NCBI GenBank assembly: GCA_020625875.1
Contig: JAHLAX010000070.1
Span: 1-64,000 of the forward strand
From: a bacterium
GTDB taxonomy: Bacteria; Bacillota; Clostridia; Oscillospirales; Acutalibacteraceae
DNA: 64,000 nucleotides
Direction: 5' to 3'
Each line of letters begins with the position of its first letter. Positions within the stretch are counted from its first letter, which is position 1. The notes beneath the pieces are model-generated. The model was not told the DNA's origin and did not search any database. It saw nothing but the letters and a program-made list of their open reading frames with translations. A program made the position numbers and the translations under genes. This document shows positions 20,328 through 30,402 of this stretch, one piece after another.

Positions 20328-21576
20328 CGGTTATACCTCCCAGTTTTTCATATTCTTCAAAGTAATTCGGAAAGCTTTTGTTAATGCTTTCCTTGTCGGT
20401 TACCTCGACCTTGTCTTCACAGCGCAAGGCGGCTATTGAGGCCGACATAACGATTCTGTGGTCATTACATCCGTTGACCTTTCCGCCTTTTAAGCTGTCT
20501 TTGCCTGAAATAAGCAAGCCGTCCGCGGTAACTTTAACCTCGCCGCCCAAGGCGTTCAGCATATCCGCGGTACTCTTAAGCCTGTCGCTCTCTTTGGCTC
20601 TGAGTCTTTCGGCGTTATATATTCTTGTCGTCCCTTTGGCAAAGCTCGCTGCAACAGCGAGTATCGGTACCAAATCGGGAATCTGCGACGCGTCAATATC
20701 AATTGCTCTCAGCTCGGATTTTTTAACCCGAACTCCGTTGTCCGTAAGCTCAACATCTGCGCCGAACTCCCGCAAGAGAAGGGCAATCTTCTTATCGCCC
20801 TGAGCTGACATAAAATCAAGCCCCTCAACACTGACAGCACCCGAAACAGCTCCCGCCGCCATAAAGAACGCCGCCTGCGACCAATCACCCTCACATCGGT
20901 AATCCTGAGCCTTATAACGCTGATTGCCGCTCACAAAATAACCGTAATCTGTCCGCTCAACAATTACACCAAAACGTTCCATACAGCGGATAGTCATATC
21001 AACATAACCCTCAGACTGGAGCTCGGTAGTGAGCACAATTCTGCTGTCACCCTTTAAAAGCGGCAGCGCCAACAAAAAACCTGTTATAAACTGAGAACTG
21101 ATGTTTCCCGCGATATTGAAAACACCGCTTTGAAGCTTGCCCTCAATTGTAAGCGGAAGGTTTTTTTCACAAGCGCACTTAACTCCCGCCTCAGGCAAGC
21201 TTTCAAGATAAACTCCCAGCGGACGCTCGGGGAGCCTTCCCCTGCCTTTGAACGTGGCGGTAACGCCGCCCGCCGCGGCAATCGGAATAAAAAACCGCAA
21301 GGTTGAGCCGCTCTCAAAACAATCGAGAACGGCGGATTTTTTCTTGAAAAGACCTGTACCGTCAATCGTCAGAACACTGCCGTCGAGAGCTGTTTTCGCG
21401 CCGAGAGCCTCAATACAGTTAACGGTGGCGGTGATGTCATCGGACATAGCGACAGGCGCTACCTTACAAACACCGCCCGAAAGAGCGGCGCAGATTACAG
21501 CGCGGTGCACATCGCTTTTTGACGGCGGCGCGCACACGGTTCCGTTAAGTTGTGACGGTGTAATTGTGATGTTCAT
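20308..21576 (-). CDS. aroA: 3-phosphoshikimate 1-carboxyvinyltransferase (EPSP synthase)
   Basis: APPSKSDVHRAVICAAL, SGSTLRFFIPIAA, ESDRLK. Confidence 0.95.
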   Translation of the reverse strand: MNITITPSQLNGTVCAPPSKSDVHRAVICAALSGGVCKVAPVAMSDDITATVNCIEALGAKTALDGSVLTIDGTGLFKKKSAVLDCFESGSTLRFFIPIAAAGGVTATFKGRGRLPERPLGVYLESLPEAGVKCACEKNLPLTIEGKLQSGVFNIAGNISSQFITGFLLALPLLKGDSRIVLTTELQSEGYVDMTIRCMERFGVIVERTDYGYFVSGNQRYKAQDYRCEGDWSQAAFFMAAGAVSGAVSVEGLDFMSAQGDKKIALLLREFGADVELTDNGVRVKKSELRAIDIDASQIPDLVPILAVAASFAKGTTRIYNAERLRAKESDRLKSTADMLNALGGEVKVTADGLLISGKDSLKGGKVNGCNDHRIVMSASIAALRCEDKVEVTDKESINKSFPNYFEEYEKLGGITDVNLRR

Positions 21577-21589
21577 ATAATCTCCTTTT

Positions 21590-21758
21590 AAGCCTTCCCC
21601 CTTTTTTGGGGAAGGTGCCGAGCAAAGCGAGGCGGATGAGAGCAGACAAATGTACGTTTATTCAAATTCTAGCCAACATGAATTTATACATTTTTCAAAT
21701 GTATAAATTCCCCTCATCAGTCAGCTGCGCTGACAGCTTCTCCCACAGGGAGAAGCCT
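21590..21758. repeat. MITE-like palindromic element inserted between aroB and aroA
   Basis: Ends AAGCCTTCCCCC..GGGGAAGGTGCCGAGCAAAGCGAGGCGGATGAG and CTCATCAGTCAGCTGCGCTGACAGCTTCTCCC..GGGAGAAGCCT are imperfect inverted repeats; centre has a 14-bp perfect stem GAATTTATACATTT/AAATGTATAAATTC. Confidence 0.8.
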
Positions 21759-21759
21759 A

Positions 21760-22806
21760 TCAACTAATAAATTCCTCGAGTTTACCGAGCTCTGTCGGCT
21801 TTATAAAACTTTCGCCTATTCTTTTCAGCAGCACGAGATTAACGCTGCCGTTCGAGGCTTTTTTATCGCTTGAGCAAATGTCAGCTATTTCCTTAACAGA
21901 GGCTGTATCGGATGTAGGCAGATCGTATTTTTCACAGAGGACTTTAATCCTCTCGGATGAGTCTTTTTCGGTAAGTCCCGCTTTTTCACCCGCTTGTGTA
22001 ATCATAACCATCCCTACAGCGACCGCCTGTCCGTGCGAAAGACCCTCGAAGTTATAAATCTTCTCAAGGCTGTGACCGAGTGTATGACCGAAGTTTAAAA
22101 GCATACGCTCGCCGCTTTCCTTCTCATCGCGCTCAACAACATCGCGCTTGATGCTTACGCAAGTAAAAACAATTTCTTCGATTATATCATAGGCGTTATT
22201 GTTTTCAAGTGTCACGAAAAGCTTTTTATCCTTAATGCATCCATACTTTATTACCTCTCCCATTCCATCGGACAGATAATAATCGGACAGGGTATCCAAT
22301 GTATCGGGATCTATAATAACAAGTATCGGCTGATGAAACGCTCCGACAAGGTTTTTGCCCTGATCAATATCCACACCCGTTTTTCCGCCGACAGAGGAAT
22401 CAACCTGGGCTAGAAGCGATGTGGGAATCTGTACAAAGTTAATTCCGCGCATATATGTAGCCGCGGCGAAGCCCGCCATATCGCCCGTTACTCCTCCGCC
22501 GAGCGCGACTACAAGGTCCTTTCTCGACATATTAAAATCAGCCATATAGCTGTACATCGCCGAAATCGTATCAAGACGCTTGTTCTTCTCCCCCGCTTCA
22601 AATGTAAACAAAGCGGCGTCAAAACCCGACTGTCTGAGCGAATCAATAACGGTTTCGCCGTATATCGCGCCGACGTTTGAGTCAGTGATTACACAAACCT
22701 TAGCGGCGCTCGAAACGCTTTTAATAAGCTCGCCTGTTTTTTTGATAAGTCCTCTTTCGATAAGAATATCGTACGGGACATTCGTATTAACGCTTACTTT
22801 TCTCAT
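21760..22806 (-). CDS. aroB: 3-dehydroquinate synthase
   Basis: ALGGGVTGDMAGFAAATYMRGINFVQIPTSLLAQVDSSVGGKTGVD. Confidence 0.96.
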   Translation of the reverse strand: MRKVSVNTNVPYDILIERGLIKKTGELIKSVSSAAKVCVITDSNVGAIYGETVIDSLRQSGFDAALFTFEAGEKNKRLDTISAMYSYMADFNMSRKDLVVALGGGVTGDMAGFAAATYMRGINFVQIPTSLLAQVDSSVGGKTGVDIDQGKNLVGAFHQPILVIIDPDTLDTLSDYYLSDGMGEVIKYGCIKDKKLFVTLENNNAYDIIEEIVFTCVSIKRDVVERDEKESGERMLLNFGHTLGHSLEKIYNFEGLSHGQAVAVGMVMITQAGEKAGLTEKDSSERIKVLCEKYDLPTSDTASVKEIADICSSDKKASNGSVNLVLLKRIGESFIKPTELGKLEEFIS

Positions 22807-23633
22807 TCGCCCAACTTCTCCTTGGTTTTGTGAGCCGCTTCAAGCAGCTGTTCAATCGCTTCTTTATCGTTCGCTTTTACCGCGTCGGTTATCGCGTGAA
22901 TATTATCAATTAATGTATCCAGTTCTTTTATAAGCGGCTCTCTGTTTTCTAGGAACAGCTCGCTCCACAGTACCGCGTTGATATTAGCTACTCTGGACAC
23001 ATCCTTATACGAGCCCGCCGAAAAGCCCTTATGATTAAGACAACACGGGCTTAGAACATAGGCGCACGCCAATACGTGAGGCAGCTGCGAGGTAAAAGCA
23101 ATCATCCTGTCGTGCTCCTCGGGGTCGGTAATTTTAATTGTACCGAAGCGCATTTTCAGCGCCAAATCCGACAGAGTTCTGACAGCTTCTCCGCTCGCTT
23201 CACATGGCGTAATAATATAGCTTGCTCCTTCAAACAGCTCAGCCTCGCTGCTTTCAAAGCCGTTCGTCTCTTTTCCCGCCATAGGATGGCTGCCGACAAA
23301 TTCAAAACCAAACTGTTTTGACAGTTCCACCATTCGCGGACATATTTCGCGCTTTATGCCCGACGAATCGGTAACAATCGCGCCCTTTTTTATATGCTGT
23401 CCGTTTTTCTCAATAAAGCTAATCGCCGCCTGAGGATATAATGCCAGAATGACTACATCGGCTGTTTTAAGGCTTTCTTCCGTTCCTATTTCGTCAATCG
23501 CTTTTTCCTCAAGCGCTATCTCAAGCACCGATTGTGTGCGGTTTATTCCGATTATATGATGATCTGTGTATTTCTTCAGCGCTTTAGCGAAGCTGCCGCC
23601 GATGATACCCAATCCAACCACTGCTATATTCAT
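22803..23633 (-). CDS. tyrA: Prephenate dehydrogenase
   Basis: NIAVVGLGIIGGSFAKALK, SHPMAGKE, FTSQLPHVLA. Confidence 0.93.
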   Translation of the reverse strand: MNIAVVGLGIIGGSFAKALKKYTDHHIIGINRTQSVLEIALEEKAIDEIGTEESLKTADVVILALYPQAAISFIEKNGQHIKKGAIVTDSSGIKREICPRMVELSKQFGFEFVGSHPMAGKETNGFESSEAELFEGASYIITPCEASGEAVRTLSDLALKMRFGTIKITDPEEHDRMIAFTSQLPHVLACAYVLSPCCLNHKGFSAGSYKDVSRVANINAVLWSELFLENREPLIKELDTLIDNIHAITDAVKANDKEAIEQLLEAAHKTKEKLGE

Positions 23634-23646
23634 TTCTAAGGTCTCC

Positions 23647-24147
23647 TTATATAACTACACTGAGAATATTGCCCGCTACTCTTGAGCTTGAAAAGTTTCC
23701 GTTAACGTATACCGAAGCCGCCGAACGGTACAGCGGCAACCGCTTTTCGAGCAATTCCTTTATAACCTCGTTGCGATTCTCAACCTGCAACAACGGGCGT
23801 CGTGTGTCATGCTTCAATCTCTCACATAAATTCTCATAACTGACGTCAATAAAAATGATTTTGCTGCCCTTTTTAAGTATTTCAACATTTTCGGGAATTG
23901 TCAGCGTGCCGCCCCCCGCGGCTATTATAAGGTCGTCTTTTTCGCTGAGCTCTCTGCACACTTCGGTTTCAATCTCTCTGAAGCCGCTTTCACCCTTTTC
24001 GGCGAAAATCTCAGAGATTGTCATACCTGTTTTTTCTTCGATGTATCTGTCAGTATCAACAAACTCGCGCCCTGTTTTATAGGCGAGCTTGCGCCCGATT
24101 GAGCTTTTTCCGCAGCCCATAAAGCCACAGAGAATGATATTTCTCAC
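23647..24147 (-). CDS. aroK: Shikimate kinase
   Basis: IILCGFMGCGKSSIGRKLA, DTDRYIEEKTGMTISEIF, AAGGGTL. Confidence 0.95.
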   Translation of the reverse strand: MRNIILCGFMGCGKSSIGRKLAYKTGREFVDTDRYIEEKTGMTISEIFAEKGESGFREIETEVCRELSEKDDLIIAAGGGTLTIPENVEILKKGSKIIFIDVSYENLCERLKHDTRRPLLQVENRNEVIKELLEKRLPLYRSAASVYVNGNFSSSRVAGNILSVVI

Positions 24148-24986
24148 TTGTTTTTCAACTCCTCGTACGCGTCAACGCACAACTTCTCAATATCTCTGAC
24201 ATCATAGTCCGAACCGTCCCAATGCTTATGCGCGACCACTGCCTGCCACACGAGCATCGACATTCCGCCCTCGGCGTTTGAGCCGTTAGCTTTAGCCTTT
24301 TTTATCAGCATTGTTTCAAGCGGATTATATATAGCGTCAAAAACATTTTCACAATTTTTGAGCTGGCTGTCAGTAATCGGCTGAGCGTCCGTATATGGCG
24401 ACATACCGACAGGCGTAGCGTTGACAAGAGTTTTTATATCGCCCGAAAGCTTTGTTATATCAACACATTTTACGTCAGCGCCGCTGACTGCCGCTTTTAT
24501 CTCATCAGCTAGCTTCTCCGCCTTTTTAAAGCTTCGTTCTCTAACGGCAAGCTCAAGAATTGCGCCGTTAAGCGCAGCCTCAAACGCCATGGTGCGCGCC
24601 GCGCCTCCGCAGCCTAGAATTACAACTCTGTCAGCGAGAGGGATGCGCGCGTACTCAAGAGCCTTTAAAAACCCGTCAGGATCGGTTGTATAGCCTTTGG
24701 CTTTGCCGTTATTATTATAAACTGTATTAACACTGCCGTAAAGCTTAGCCTTGGAATCAAGCTCGTCAAGCAGTGGAATAACCCGCTGTTTATGAGGGAT
24801 AGTTATATTATAACCGTCAAGCCTGCTGAGCGTTTCTTTATATTCATAATCAAAATTCTCAGGAGCAATATCAATCACGCCATATTCGGCATCTACGCCC
24901 GCAAGTCTGAACAGACGTTTATGAATAAAGGGCGACATTGTGTGACCTATCGGATGTCCGATGACAGCGTATCGTTTTGTTTTCAT
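24144..24986 (-). CDS. aroE: Shikimate dehydrogenase
   Basis: YAVIGHPIGHTMSPFIHK, NITIPHKQ; start at 24986 with GGAGGT ribosome-binding site; longer ORF to 25091 less likely. Confidence 0.94.
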   Translation of the reverse strand: MKTKRYAVIGHPIGHTMSPFIHKRLFRLAGVDAEYGVIDIAPENFDYEYKETLSRLDGYNITIPHKQRVIPLLDELDSKAKLYGSVNTVYNNNGKAKGYTTDPDGFLKALEYARIPLADRVVILGCGGAARTMAFEAALNGAILELAVRERSFKKAEKLADEIKAAVSGADVKCVDITKLSGDIKTLVNATPVGMSPYTDAQPITDSQLKNCENVFDAIYNPLETMLIKKAKANGSNAEGGMSMLVWQAVVAHKHWDGSDYDVRDIEKLCVDAYEELKNK

Positions 24987-25184
24987 GTGAACACCTCCGA
25001 GGTTTTTTCGCCAAAAAGTAAAATTTTTGAAATAAATATTGACAAAGTGGTTATTAACTAATAATATAGACACGTAACAACAATTAATCACATCAAGTTG
25101 TTAGCCACATTATTGTATCAAAAATTCTCTGATTTGTCTATAAAAAGAGGATTTGCGGCAAAATTATTTTAGGAGGAAATAAAA

Positions 25185-25412
25185 ATGATTTTAGAAAAAG
25201 TTAAAACTATCTTAGCTGAGCAGTTTGACGTTGACGAAGACAAGATTTCTGTTGAGACAGACCTTCAGGAGGATTTAGGCGCTGATTCACTCGACGTTGT
25301 TGATCTTCTTATGTCAATCGAGGACGAATTTGAAATCGAAGTTCCCGACGATGAGATTGAGAACCTCAAGACAGTAGGCGCTCTCGTTAACTACATCGAA
25401 GCTAATTCATAA
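25185..25412 (+). CDS. acpP: Acyl carrier protein
   Basis: EDLGADSLDVVDLLMSIEDEFEIEVPDDE; phosphopantetheine Ser; AGGAGG RBS. Confidence 0.97.
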   Translation: MILEKVKTILAEQFDVDEDKISVETDLQEDLGADSLDVVDLLMSIEDEFEIEVPDDEIENLKTVGALVNYIEANS

Positions 25413-25423
25413 TTTAAACATTA

Positions 25424-25456
25424 AAATGGCTGTTCGTATGAACAGCCATTTTTAAT
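25424..25456. terminator. Bidirectional terminator between acpP and lipid kinase gene
   Basis: AAAATGGCTGTTCGTATGAACAGCCATTTTT. Confidence 0.85.
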
Positions 25457-26354
25457 TTTCAGGAATAATTACTCTTAAAGCTTTTGGCAGCACAGAAATC
25501 TTAGCGCCGCTTACAGTGACGATTTCGCCGTCTACTCCTATTTCAAAGGGATTATCGCTTATGTACTCAATTTCACGACATTTCTTATGAGTTATAAAGT
25601 CAGCCCTTGGATTATCGAGATGGCCGCCCTTGACAAAGCTCGGCAACAACCCGATAAACTTCAGCACACCAATGGTAGGGATAGCCATAAAATCAATCAG
25701 TCCATCGCTGTTGTCAGCTCTCGGCGCGCATTTTATTCCGCCGCCATAATACTTGCCCTTCGCGCAAAGCGACAGCAGGTAGGTGCCGTCATTCACAAAA
25801 TCCTCTCCGTCGATTCGGATTCTGAAATTGTGCTTACGTCCTTTGAAAAGGCAATAAAAAATCGAAAGCTTATAGGCTAAGCTCGGCGTAATAAGCTTCT
25901 TTTTCTTGAATTTCTCAACGTTTTTCGCGACAGCGCAGTCATAGCCGACAGTCACCGAATTGCAACTCACCATATCGTTGCACTTAAGAAGGTCAATTTG
26001 AGTTTCGCTGCCGTTAAGCATTTTTTCAATATCAAGGAACGCTCCCGAGGGGCAGTCAAAGCTCCGCACAAAGTCGTTGCCGCTGCCTGTCGGAATCGGC
26101 GCGAACGCGCAGTTATCAAGGTCATATATACCTGTTATAACTTCGTTGATAGTACCGTCGCCTCCACACGCGTAAACACGCACATACTCGTCATTCTGAC
26201 TGACAAAATCACGGGCAAGGGTTGTGGCGTGGCCTTGGCTTTCGGTATACTTAATAACCACATCGCTGTTATTCAATTTGTTCAGTTGAGCGATAACACG
26301 TTCAAGGATAACTCCCTTACCCGCTGTTTTGTTAACGATAAAAAGATGTTTCAA
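25452..26354 (-). CDS. Diacylglycerol/lipid kinase family protein
   Basis: NKTAGKGV, CGGDGTINEVITGI, PIPTGSGNDFVRSF. Confidence 0.92.
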   Translation of the reverse strand: MKHLFIVNKTAGKGVILERVIAQLNKLNNSDVVIKYTESQGHATTLARDFVSQNDEYVRVYACGGDGTINEVITGIYDLDNCAFAPIPTGSGNDFVRSFDCPSGAFLDIEKMLNGSETQIDLLKCNDMVSCNSVTVGYDCAVAKNVEKFKKKKLITPSLAYKLSIFYCLFKGRKHNFRIRIDGEDFVNDGTYLLSLCAKGKYYGGGIKCAPRADNSDGLIDFMAIPTIGVLKFIGLLPSFVKGGHLDNPRADFITHKKCREIEYISDNPFEIGVDGEIVTVSGAKISVLPKALRVIIPEN

Positions 26355-26522
26355 TACCTTCCTCTATCTGATTCTTTTCTTGCCGAACAACAATTTCAGT
26401 ATAGCCGCTAAAGCATACGAAACAAAAGTGAAAAAACAAAAATTCAACATTCAAAACCCCTCCTCAAAAATGTCTTTAATTACATTATAGAGGATTGGGT
26501 GTCCCATAAACGGGACTATGAA

Positions 26523-27560
26523 TTATTCTTCATCTTCGTAATCTTCGTAATTTTCGTTATTTTCCGTTTCGGTCACGGTTGTTTCCGCTGTTGTTTCTTC
26601 GGAATCAGTCTGCTTTTTATAAATAGTTTTTGTAATTGCTAAAGAATCGTTCTTGATGATATAGTCAAGGTTAAGGCTCTTGACCTGATCTTTCATATAC
26701 TTGATTGTGATTACGCCTTTTTTGCTGACTGTCCATGTGCACTCTGTGGACAAGTTGCCCGTTTCACGCACTGCTGTTCCGTCAGAATTAAACCTGTAGG
26801 ACTTCTTTTCTTTTTTATTCAGCCAGTAACCAATCAGCTTTTCATCTGCTTTAAAATCATTTGACGGTGAAATCTTTTTAGCCTTTGCCTCGGCTCGAAC
26901 AAACTCATACACTCTGGACGTTGAAACCTCAGTAAGTATAAGCGTGTAATCCTTCTTTTGAGTTCCTGTGAATTCAAAATCAAAAGCGCCCTCGAAGCTA
27001 TCCTCAATAGAAATATATACTGCTTTTCTATTCTTTTCGGACAAGTCCTTATAAACTCCCGTAGCAGTGATGCTTCCGTAGTTTTCCTGAGCGATTCCGT
27101 CTTCGGTGAAGCTGTAATAAGGAATAGCGGTGGTTTTTGTTTCGGTCATTCCTTTTATCTTCCAGCTTCCTATAAGGTCTTTTATAGAATAGTTCTTAAC
27201 CTTTTTTTCGGTGGTTGGCTGAGTCTCTTTGCTTTCGGTAGTCGCCTCTGTTTTAGGCACATAAGCGGGCACATTCTCGACCACGCTTTTCTGAACAAAT
27301 CTTAGCGAAAATATAGTAAACAGCGAAAAGAAAAGTACAAATATAACCGCTATAACAAAGATATTGAACTCAGCAACATTCATATACTTAGGGTTATAGT
27401 TGATAGTCTCGGAAGTATCGGCGTCATTCTTTTTCTGAATCTGAACAAAGCCGTCCTTACGATAGTCATTGAAGTCAGCGTTCTTGTCAATATCCTGCAT
27501 ACAAAACGGACATATTGTTTCAAAATCGTCTATTGTTTCGCCGCAACGCGGACAAATCAT
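26523..27560 (-). CDS. Zinc-ribbon membrane protein of unknown function
   Basis: N-terminal CPRCGETIDDFETICPFC zinc ribbon, single TM, DUF-like beta repeats (KLIGYWLNKKEKKSYRF), acidic C-terminus; start overlaps upstream WYL gene by 4 nt. Confidence 0.75.
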   Translation of the reverse strand: MICPRCGETIDDFETICPFCMQDIDKNADFNDYRKDGFVQIQKKNDADTSETINYNPKYMNVAEFNIFVIAVIFVLFFSLFTIFSLRFVQKSVVENVPAYVPKTEATTESKETQPTTEKKVKNYSIKDLIGSWKIKGMTETKTTAIPYYSFTEDGIAQENYGSITATGVYKDLSEKNRKAVYISIEDSFEGAFDFEFTGTQKKDYTLILTEVSTSRVYEFVRAEAKAKKISPSNDFKADEKLIGYWLNKKEKKSYRFNSDGTAVRETGNLSTECTWTVSKKGVITIKYMKDQVKSLNLDYIIKNDSLAITKTIYKKQTDSEETTAETTVTETENNENYEDYEDEE

Positions 27561-28582
27561 ATTTTCGCCTCCTTTTCATAAAGTCGCGCGACCTTTGAGC
27601 AGTGCGCCGTAAAACGCTCGCGCACATCATCGGGAGAGATAATCTCAATCTTTTCGCCCAAGGCGAAAAGCCACCCGAAGAACTGGTCGCTTATATTAAC
27701 CTTTACCTTTAGGATAAAGCTATTCTCGTTATTATCATCTGCTGTTATAAAAACATTCTTGCCAAACCTGTCGGCAATTACTCCCGCCAGAGTTTTTGAG
27801 ACCGAGAGCGTCAGCTCTCTTTCTTCACCAGCGAACATCGAGAACGTTGACTTGGCGTACTCAACCAGATTCATCTTCTCTACACGCTCTCCGCCTTTTC
27901 GCTCGTTTTCGGTGACGGTGATATGCTCCATCTTATCAACTCTGTAATGGCGCAGGCTCTCTTTATCTTCGTCATACGCGATGAGATAATAATTCTCATC
28001 ATCCCAACAAAGCGCCCACGGACTTACATTATAGAGCTCGCCGCCGCGCCTTCTCGACAGAGCGAGCTTTTCGGTAGTGCCGAGATTAAGCTTCCACTCG
28101 TTATAATAAAAAGTTACGGAGCGATTTTTGCTGACGGCGTCGTGCAGCCTGTCAACATTATAGTATATAGTTTCGTTTGATGTTTTAACACGGTTCGAGA
28201 GTATTACCTGATTTTGCAGAAGCTTTGCCTCGCTCTCACTCGCGAGTGATTCAACCTTTTTAATGAGCTCGCTGCTCTTTTTTTCTGTGATAAACTTTGA
28301 GCTCTGAACAGCGTCAACCAAGAGCTTCAGCTCGGAAATCTGAAAATCTCGCGCGCCGATATAATACCTGACTGTAGTTGTTTTTTCTGAACATATATCA
28401 AGCCCGAAGCTCTCGAGAATATGCAAATCGTCATAAATACTTTTGCGCTCGGCTGTAATCCCGTAATCGTCAAGCTCAGAAATAAGCTCGCTTACGGTTA
28501 ATCCGTGGTTCTCGTCGGTTTTTTCGAGTAGTATTTTTTGCAGGTATAAAAGCTTTTGCTTTTGTCTCGGGTTTTTAGCCAT
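27557..28582 (-). CDS. HTH/WYL-domain transcriptional regulator
   Basis: N-terminal wHTH region and WYL-like core ALCWDDENYYLIAYDEDKESLRHYRVDKM. Confidence 0.9.
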   Translation of the reverse strand: MAKNPRQKQKLLYLQKILLEKTDENHGLTVSELISELDDYGITAERKSIYDDLHILESFGLDICSEKTTTVRYYIGARDFQISELKLLVDAVQSSKFITEKKSSELIKKVESLASESEAKLLQNQVILSNRVKTSNETIYYNVDRLHDAVSKNRSVTFYYNEWKLNLGTTEKLALSRRRGGELYNVSPWALCWDDENYYLIAYDEDKESLRHYRVDKMEHITVTENERKGGERVEKMNLVEYAKSTFSMFAGEERELTLSVSKTLAGVIADRFGKNVFITADDNNENSFILKVKVNISDQFFGWLFALGEKIEIISPDDVRERFTAHCSKVARLYEKEAKI

Positions 28583-28603
28583 AGTTACCTCTTTATTAGT
28601 ATC

Positions 28604-29533
28604 CTACGCAATAGTTTGAGCCAAAGCTATAATAACGGGCATTGTGAGAATTGAGAGTAATGTGGTTATCGAAACTAAGCCAACCGACAACTGTGTATCG
28701 CGCCCGAATTTTGTTGAAAACATTGTAGTCATCGCCGCAACAGGAGCCGAAGCCGCAACGGTGCAGGATATAAGAATATCCGAATCAACCGAAAAAAGCC
28801 TCATAACCAAAAGCGCGATAACAGGGAACAATACAAGCCTTACTCCCGCCACAGCGTAAATCGTCTTATCCTTAAGATGCTCTAAAAGCTTCGCTTGTGA
28901 CAAATAATAGCCAATTACCAGCATCGGCACAGGAGTGTTTAACCCAGCCAGAAAGCTTATGGGGCTGAGCACAATATCGGGCAAAGTGATTCTTGTCAAA
29001 AACAAAATCGTCGCGACAGCCGCTCCGAGCACACCAGGGTTAAGGATAAGCTTTTTAGCGGAAAATGATTTTCTGCCGCCGCTCATATCTATAAGCCCGT
29101 AGCTCCAGACTATTATGTTGAAAACCGCTACAAAAATCGCGCCGTAAAAAACGCCTTTGCTGCCGAGTACCGCCCTTTGCAAAGGGAGCGACATAAACCC
29201 GCAGTTTGAGAACACCGCGGCGAATCTCAACACTACTCGCCTGCTCTCGTCTTTTGCCCGAAAGATTAAACGGCTTATGAGAATTGAACAGAAATGAATC
29301 ATCACGGCGCACAACGCCGTAATCGCCAGATTGACCACAATCTTTTCGTTAAATCTGACTTCCTGAAACGATTTAATCATTATGCAGGGAGTAGCAATAT
29401 ACAAAGCAAGATTAGTCAGGTGTTTGGCGCTAAGCTCGTTTATAAATCTGACCTTTGCGCAGGCAAAGCCAACCGCGATCAGTATAAACAAAACGGCAAC
29501 CTGTTCGGATACAATCAGTAAATTTTGAACCAT
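28604..29533 (-). CDS. AEC family auxin-efflux-like transporter
   Basis: ~10 TM; GFACAKVRFINELSAKHLTNLALYIATPCIMIKSF; C-terminal AEC pattern. Confidence 0.88.
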   Translation of the reverse strand: MVQNLLIVSEQVAVLFILIAVGFACAKVRFINELSAKHLTNLALYIATPCIMIKSFQEVRFNEKIVVNLAITALCAVMIHFCSILISRLIFRAKDESRRVVLRFAAVFSNCGFMSLPLQRAVLGSKGVFYGAIFVAVFNIIVWSYGLIDMSGGRKSFSAKKLILNPGVLGAAVATILFLTRITLPDIVLSPISFLAGLNTPVPMLVIGYYLSQAKLLEHLKDKTIYAVAGVRLVLFPVIALLVMRLFSVDSDILISCTVAASAPVAAMTTMFSTKFGRDTQLSVGLVSITTLLSILTMPVIIALAQTIA

Positions 29534-29788
29534 AAAATTACCTCTGTCGCGTTATGAATTTAAAGCCAGACATAATACGACATAATAACACACGATAGTA
29601 TTATAACAGCATTTCTCTTTAATTACAATAGGATTAGGGTTGAGTTTTTTATCTTTTACGATATTGTCATCATTTTTGAAAAATCCAGATATAATGGGAT
29701 AATGCTCACTTTTTTGTTGTCATTTTTGCATAAAAACCCGCATTATAATTGTGCAATTTGGACAAAGTTACAAATTTTTTTAGATTCG

Positions 29789-29816
29789 TTGACTTTTATA
29801 TATTTTATAGTATAAT
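29789..29816 (+). promoter_or_regulatory. Sigma-A-like promoter for the Lys/Ala-rich protein
   Basis: TTGACT - 16 nt - TATAAT. Confidence 0.6.
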
Positions 29817-29880
29817 ACGATTGTAAACAAAAATATGCTTACATTTAATAAAGAATCTAATTTTTTAGGAGGGTCATAAA

Positions 29881-30306
29881 ATGGCTACAACAAAAAAGAC
29901 AGAAACAAAGACAGAAGTAAAGACAACAAAGGCTGCTGAAACAAAGGCAACTAAGGCTGCTGAGACAAAGACAACAAAGGCTGCCGCTGCTGCTAAGACA
30001 GCTGAGAAGAAGGCTCCCGCTAAGAAGGCTGCCGCTAAGACAACTACAGCCGCTAAGAAGGCTCCCGCTAAGAAAGCCGCTACAACTAAGAAGGCTGCTA
30101 CAACTAAAAAGGCTGCCGCTACAAAGGTTAACGTTGTAGTTGAGTTCGGCGGAGTTCAGGTTTCAATCGACGAGATGATCCAGAACGTTAAGCTCACATA
30201 CGGCAAGACTGCTAAGGACATCACAGTTTATCTCAAGCCCGAAGAGAGCAAGGCTTACTATGTAGCTGACGGCAACGAAGGCGAAATGGACGTATTCTTC
30301 TGCTAA
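29881..30306 (+). CDS. Lys/Ala/Thr-rich (histone H1-like tail) protein with conserved C-terminal domain (DUF6465-like)
   Basis: N-terminal ~80 aa of KTTKAAETKATKAAE/KKAPAKKAA repeats; C-terminus VNVVVEFGGVQVSIDEMIQNVKLTYGKTAKDITVYLKPEESKAYYVADG; GGAGG RBS. Confidence 0.75.
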   Translation: MATTKKTETKTEVKTTKAAETKATKAAETKTTKAAAAAKTAEKKAPAKKAAAKTTTAAKKAPAKKAATTKKAATTKKAAATKVNVVVEFGGVQVSIDEMIQNVKLTYGKTAKDITVYLKPEESKAYYVADGNEGEMDVFFC

Positions 30307-30322
30307 TAATAAAAGCATTATT

Positions 30323-30353
30323 AAAGAGCTGTTCAATTGAACGGCTCTTTTTT
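30323..30353 (+). terminator. Rho-independent terminator
   Basis: AAGAGCTGTTCAATTGAACGGCTCTTTTTTT. Confidence 0.85.
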
Positions 30354-30402
30354 TCAACAGCAGATAACACAGAAGGCTGCCGCTTACGCGACAGCCTTCT
30401 CT

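Noticed and set aside
29881-30120. Possible tandem-repeat/CRISPR-like array
   Set aside because: Repeats are in-frame codons for Lys/Ala/Thr in a clear coding sequence and lack constant-length spacers.
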